Source: Straminergon stramineum (lineage: Eukaryota > Streptophyta > Bryopsida > Hypnales > Calliergonaceae). Taken from it: a stretch of DNA of 64,000 nt. Below the pieces are notes generated by a model. The model made no database searches. It was given only the letters and a program-made list of their open reading frames with translations, and had not been told where the DNA came from. The stretch's first letter is position 1. Each line of letters begins with the position of its first letter. Below are positions 59,098 through 64,000 of the stretch, piece by piece. Position numbers and translations under genes: made by a program. The stretch is taken from contig OY987267.1 of assembly GCA_963920665.1 (NCBI GenBank), forward strand, positions 3,720,001 to 3,784,000. The letters are read 5' to 3'.

Positions 59098-59673
59098 TTA
59101 AGAAAAATAGAGGAAAAAAATCAGATGCACTCCTTGAAAAAATGGTTCAATATGGGAATTAAAGATAAAATAGTTGGCAAAACTCAAAAATTATCCTAAA
59201 TATTGACATGGATTTTCTCAAGCTTTTATGATTTTCAAAGATTCGTTATAAAATAGCCTTTGTAGATAAATTTTATAACAAATTTTGCATGAATTTTTTT
59301 TGTTGATAACCATAGATAATTTTATATGAAAAAAAAATGAAAATCAACAAATATTTCAAGTTTTTAATATGAACACAGTTTTGATATTCGTTCAATGAAA
59401 TTTTTGTAGTGAGCATGAAATGTTAAATTCTAAATATGATCAATTCTTCAATTACATAGTAAAAATTTCTTCCTAATAATACTTTTGATGCAAGAAAGTC
59501 ATAGAATACTTCAATTCAAAAATTTGCAAAATGAAAATGTTGGATAATTAAATGGATACATAAAAAATTGAATGGGTGTAATAACAACTTCAAATGAATG
59601 AAATCATTTTTTCCATCCATCATCCTCTTAAAGGACATTACATTTTGACCTTTAGGTGTTAATATCCCATTAA

Positions 59674-60147
59674 CCCTAAAGGACCATTGTTCCCTTGTGA
59701 GTCAAATTGGATTTCAAGCACTTACCAATGGTCTCAATTTTTGTCATGGTTTTTTGAAAGATAGAAAACACATTCTCTTTTTGGAACTATAATTATATCA
59801 TTTCAAAGGGATTCATGGGAGCCAAAGTTATGCCAAACAAGCTCAAAATAAGGGAGACCAAGCACCAAAAAAAATTCACAAAAATTTGAAATCTTAGATT
59901 TTTAATTCTTTTTTCTAGTAGGTTATATTTTGGTATACTTGGAAGTCTTTGATTCGTTCCATTTGGATAAGTGATGTGAAAATTATGGAGCATCCTATTT
60001 TTTGGGCAATTATAGGAACTTCTTGAGAAAATAATGTTCTAGATTAATTTTTCATGAAAATTAAGCATCAAAGCTCCCCTAAAATATTTGTATTCAATAA
60101 CATGTCAAACATGTGAAGAATTGAAATCCTAATGGACCACTTAGGAG
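59674..60147 (+). mobile_element. TTAA element related to family B, copy B3
   Basis: TTAA|CCCTAAAGGACCATTG to AATGGACCACTTAGGAG|TTTA. Its right flank is also the left flank of A4. The interior is related to B but shortened. Confidence 0.75.
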
Positions 60148-60151
60148 TTTA

Positions 60152-61076
60152 CCCCTAAAGTCCCAAACAACGTTTTTTGGCATTATAGTTATTTTGGGTA
60201 GCTCACTACGAGTGGAATTTTCAACTTTTTTCTTTGAAATTTTCAAACATGTGGTTGAGAAGTAGCTTTAAGGTCCAAAAAATTTCATAACTTTGGACTA
60301 CATGGTTAAAAAATTATTGTTTGAAATGTAGTTTCTTTTCCAACTCAGGTAGCTCGGGTAGATAAAAACAAATACTTTTTTCAGAAATAAAAATTTGAAA
60401 CTAGTATTCTAGATTTAAATATGCATATAAAGCTTTGAAACATTCCAATTTCATTGATGACATGAAAGTTACGAGGAATTTTAGTTTGTGGGTAGTTATA
60501 GATTCTCTATTCTAAAATAAACTTTGAAGTCCTTTATTTTAACTCAATTTTCAATATTTTCTGAAAAAAATGAAATCATAGTATGTAGATTGTTTATTAC
60601 AACATTAAAACCATTGGTATTGGCATTTTTCAATTCCATAACTAAATTCTTAACAATTTAGTATTTTGAATCATTCTCTACTTCTTTCTATAGAGTACTT
60701 AATATTCTTTTTCCTATACGTTGTACAATTCCAAATGATTTGATTTTTTTTCAAGCATGTAGCCAACTTGCCTTGAAGAATGAATCCAAAGACACACATC
60801 CAATTTGGACACTTTTCATACAAATGTGACCTTGTGAAGAGTAGTTGCTTGTTTTTTTTGAGGGACTAAAAAAGGATTTTTGTCAATTCAAACGTAAATA
60901 TCTTGCAATCTACAAGTGGAAATTTCTGAAATTTTTTCCACATGTTTTCAAACCATCTTAGTACAAGATCCTATAGTTACAAGTGCCCAAATTTTTTTTC
61001 TAAAATTTGGTTCTTGTACTAGAAATAGCAATTTTAGAGCGTTTTCAGTGAAAACATAGTAAAAAACTTTTAGGGA
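60152..61076 (+). mobile_element. TTAA element, family A, copy A4
   Basis: TTTA|CCCCTAAAGTCCCAAAC to TTTTAGGGA|TTAA, 925 bp, interior as A1. Confidence 0.87.
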
Positions 61077-61207
61077 TTAAAACAATGTGACTTTGGTAAT
61101 TTTGTGCCCATTGTGTATTCCATATAAGGATAGATTAGAGTATGAAATGAGAGTTACTTGGGACATGGAGCTCTTATACAAGAGTTTGGGGCCACAAGAT
61201 CTTTTAA

Positions 61208-62125
61208 CTTCTAAAGTCCCAAAGCCTTTTTTTCAACAAAAGACATTCAAAACTACCATTTCTCTTGCAAAGAGAAAAACACTTTAATTTCTTTTGTTGC
61301 ACATCTAACCATAGGATCTTCCACTCGAATAGTCTAAGAATGTATCAATTGAAGAAATTTAGAAACTATGATCAAGTAGATTGCAAGATATTTGCATTTA
61401 AAATGAAGAAAACAAATTTTTTTGTACTTTGTTGAACCATTTTTTTGACTTTCAATCTTCGTACCTTAAATTTTGTGCACTATTGATTTTGAATTTCTAA
61501 CTTTTTATATTGAAGAATTGAGTAGATAGTCTAGGATTTTTTTTCTTAAAATACACACTTAATTTTCACTCATAAAAAATTGTTGAATTGAAGTAGATTC
61601 AAGATGAATGAAAAACTAAACCATTAATAGCTCTGAGACGAAATTGAAACACACTAATCTCAATAGTGAGATTGTTCTAGCAAGAGATACTAAACTTGCA
61701 GAACTGTTTTCTTTTTAAAATTGTCAAAATTGAATTCATAAATGAATTCCATGAGTTGTTTTTTACAAAACTTGTTCTAATTGCTTGAAATACAAGATTG
61801 TCCATAACTTTCACATCACTAATCCCATTGGAATGAATCAAAGCTTGTAGATAAAAAATAGTTATGTAGATAAAAATACAATCTATGATAAACAAATTTT
61901 TGAAATTTTTAATTTTAAGCAGGGGGGATTTTTTGCCTACTAAACTAAGATTTGGGCTTGTTGTGCTATAACTTTTGCTCTTTGGCACCAATTGGAATAA
62001 AAATTACATTCTCCAATAGCTAATGTATTTTGTATTTTTACAAAAATTTCCAAAAAATCATGACAAATATTGAGATCATCTGACTATACTACCATAGGAG
62101 CCTATCCAAAAATCATTTTGCCCCT
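61208..62125 (-). mobile_element. TTAA element, family B, copy B2
   Basis: TTAA|CTTCTAAAGTCCCAAAGCC to TTGCCCC|TTTAA. Reverse of B1; the right end is decayed. Confidence 0.75.
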
Positions 62126-62129
62126 TTAA

Positions 62130-63308
62130 CTAGTACAAGCATACATTACTAAATTTCCATCACAATAAACAAGTTAATAAATAGTTGAAGGAAAGTAGGG
62201 GATGAAAGGGAGTTAAAATTTAAAAGTGTGAGAGAGTGAAGATTTAAGGTACAAGATCCTAATTATGACATGTAATTTTTTTGCCACTTTAAAGCTATAA
62301 TGTACCAATTGAGTACATTTGAAAGTTTTAAATGTACAATATTGATACATAGTAACTCTAATAGGATGATTTTGGAATTATAATACAAACAGGGGCTTTG
62401 ACCTTAATGGAATAAACAATAAACTAGGCATATTCATTGTGGACCCTCTTTCTAATTGAACCCCTATATATATAAGCACCACGTATTAGGGTTTGAATTA
62501 TTGAATGGGCATAGGTGGGAACACAATTGTAAAAAGGTCCATAATAGGTATACCTACTTTACTATTGTGCAACATGGTAGGCCACCTTGCATAATTGGAA
62601 AATTGCTTGATGTAGCAATGACAAAGCTAAGGTGGTTATACTTCTTTTTCAAAGTCTCAATCCAAATTGGAAACATGGTCTTTGTAGATCATAATAGTGG
62701 CCCACAAAAAGAGATACATTTGATTGAATTGGTCAAGTGGGCATTCTCATGGATCATTTTCATTAGTAGAAATATAGTAATAAAATACCAAAGAAACAAA
62801 CCATGAGAAGACCTACATGGTCAAAGTTACCATATAGGTCATCTTGCAAGTCATTCCTTTGGTTTACAAAGAGCACCTTAGACCAAATTATTAATAGTAT
62901 TTATCTACTTTACAAAGACCATGTTTCTAATTGTATTGGTATAAAAATCAAAATTATAGTCCTCGCCTCAAAAAATGGAGGGAAATGTAAAATTCAAATG
63001 ATCAAAAATTCAATCTCAATATTAGTGTTTGTGCAAATAGGGAAACTCTTGATCATAATCCAATGTGGCATATGATATGGCTGATGACGAATATATTAAA
63101 CCTTGAAGGTTACATTTGCCTCCCTAAAATAACAATTTCAAATAATGAAAAGTTAAAAATGAATAGTGCAATTATTTAACCTTAAGGATGGATGAATGAG
63201 TCCATGCTAAGCTTCATGTTTTTTGAAGAAATTTTGAAAAATATATACATTTATCTTTATTTTTTCAAAAGTATTTATTTTTTCTAAAAACTACAAATAT
63301 TCCTTCAT
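62130..63308. other. AT-rich spacer
   Basis: Two adjacent frames (62456-62806 and 62803-63075, +) are open for about 200 codons in total but show no recognised motif. A decayed transposon ORF is possible. Confidence 0.35.
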
Positions 63309-63312
63309 TTAA

Positions 63313-63560
63313 CTCCTAAAGTCTTGAAGTCCCCCCAACAAACAAAATGGATTTTAAATAGGCTCATGCAACCTCAATTTTTGAGATATTTTTTTGAAAA
63401 TAGCTTAAGATACAAAAGCACATTAGCTTCCATGGAATATACTTTTTAATTCAATTGGCACTTTGTAGCAAAAGTTATACCACAATAAGCTCAAAATGGA
63501 GGAGACCAAATGACCAAAAAAATATACAAAAACTTGAAATTAGTTAAAAAAAACATTCCT
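63313..63560 (+). mobile_element. Partial B-family element, B4
   Basis: TTAA|CTCCTAAAGTCTTGAAG left end and B-like interior (AAGTTATACCACAATAAGCTC as in the B3 relative at about 59828). No right end was found before the window ends. Confidence 0.5.
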
Positions 63561-64000
63561 CATAGGGGTGAAAGCATGCTAATAGGAGCCAACTTGGCCG
63601 TAATGATTGCTTTTTTTTTTATTGAAATTTGAAATTTGAAGTATCAAAATTGTAAATTCTCCTAAAAAAATTGCAATACTATATTCAAGCAATATCCATA
63701 TATCTTGTCTATAAAAATGATAGTATTCTAGAATTTTTATAAATGGAATAAGGACAAAATACCATGTGTAACGGGTCCTTTTTTTCCCTTACGTGCTTTA
63801 AAATTAAATGGATTTTATGTTATCATGGATGAGATTTAGAGGTTGTCATTGTCTTTGCCTTTAAAACAAAGTAGGAAATACTTCAAATTTTATTTTTCAA
63901 CTCTTCTATGATGTACATGGTGTAAGTTATTGAAGATTTTCAAAATCCCAAGCACTATCAAATAAGCAAGTAAGCACCATATCGGGAGATCAATTAACAT

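Noticed and set aside
62456..63075. Two adjoining ORFs as a transposase or gene
   Set aside because: No DDE, zinc-finger or other motif can be seen. AT-rich frames of this length can arise by chance or decay.
1..64000. CRISPR arrays, rRNA, tRNA genes
   Set aside because: I saw no regularly spaced identical repeats, rRNA-like segments or tRNA B-box/cloverleaf candidates. Reading by eye could miss a diverged tRNA.

Overview
The window reads as nuclear DNA of a land plant, most likely a bryophyte (a moss is my best guess, from inference only). It carries plant nuclear genes with GT-AG introns and chloroplast-pathway content. These are an ABI3/VP1-type B3 regulator, the PSII assembly factor LPA1, and a plant-type dihydroneopterin aldolase. 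Coding islands are clearly GC-richer than the very AT-rich spacers. The species cannot be fixed from sequence alone.

Layout. 1-3.4 kb is AT-rich transposon DNA. 3.5-7.3 kb holds an ABI3-like gene (+, 5 coding exons, 583 aa) behind a leader with a large upstream ORF. 7.3-12.4 kb is AT-rich. 12.4-13.8 kb is a two-exon gene (-) for an unidentified, probably mitochondrial 244-aa protein. 16.35-16.77 kb is a FolB-type aldolase (+). 18.1-21.1 kb is an intronless 1012-aa Cys/Ser/Pro-rich protein (-), unrecognised. 23.5-27.6 kb is a 10-exon gene (-), rebuilt here by matching splice phases, for a 371-aa strand-rich protein I cannot name. 28.7-33.8 kb is LPA1 (+, 9 exons, 447 aa), divergent from the previous gene. 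33.8-64 kb has no convincing gene and is mostly repeats.

The main structural finding is that about a quarter of the window is a swarm of short non-autonomous DNA transposons. They share the termini TTAA|CCC(C/T)TAAA... and ...TTTAGGG(G)|TTAA. At least ten sequence families (A-H, K, L), with unrelated interiors but common ends, use TTAA as target. One element (L) sits inside the terminal repeat of another (F4) and duplicates exactly TTAA. Other elements are joined end to end through one TTAA-type site. TTAA duplication with CCC-starting ends is the hallmark of piggyBac-type transposition, which is not among the five cut-and-paste superfamilies usually described in flowering plants. No transposase gene is present here.

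The families are partitioned. G, I and N lie in introns of the genes, while A-F and H lie between genes. Other elements include a Stowaway-like hairpin nested in an I element, three CACTA-ended miniature elements, and two short retroposed tails with 12-15 bp target duplications.

The genes do not form an operon-like pathway. ABI3 acts in abscisic-acid and desiccation responses, LPA1 in photosystem II assembly in the thylakoid membrane, and FolB in folate synthesis. The LPA1/371-aa pair probably shares a bidirectional promoter.
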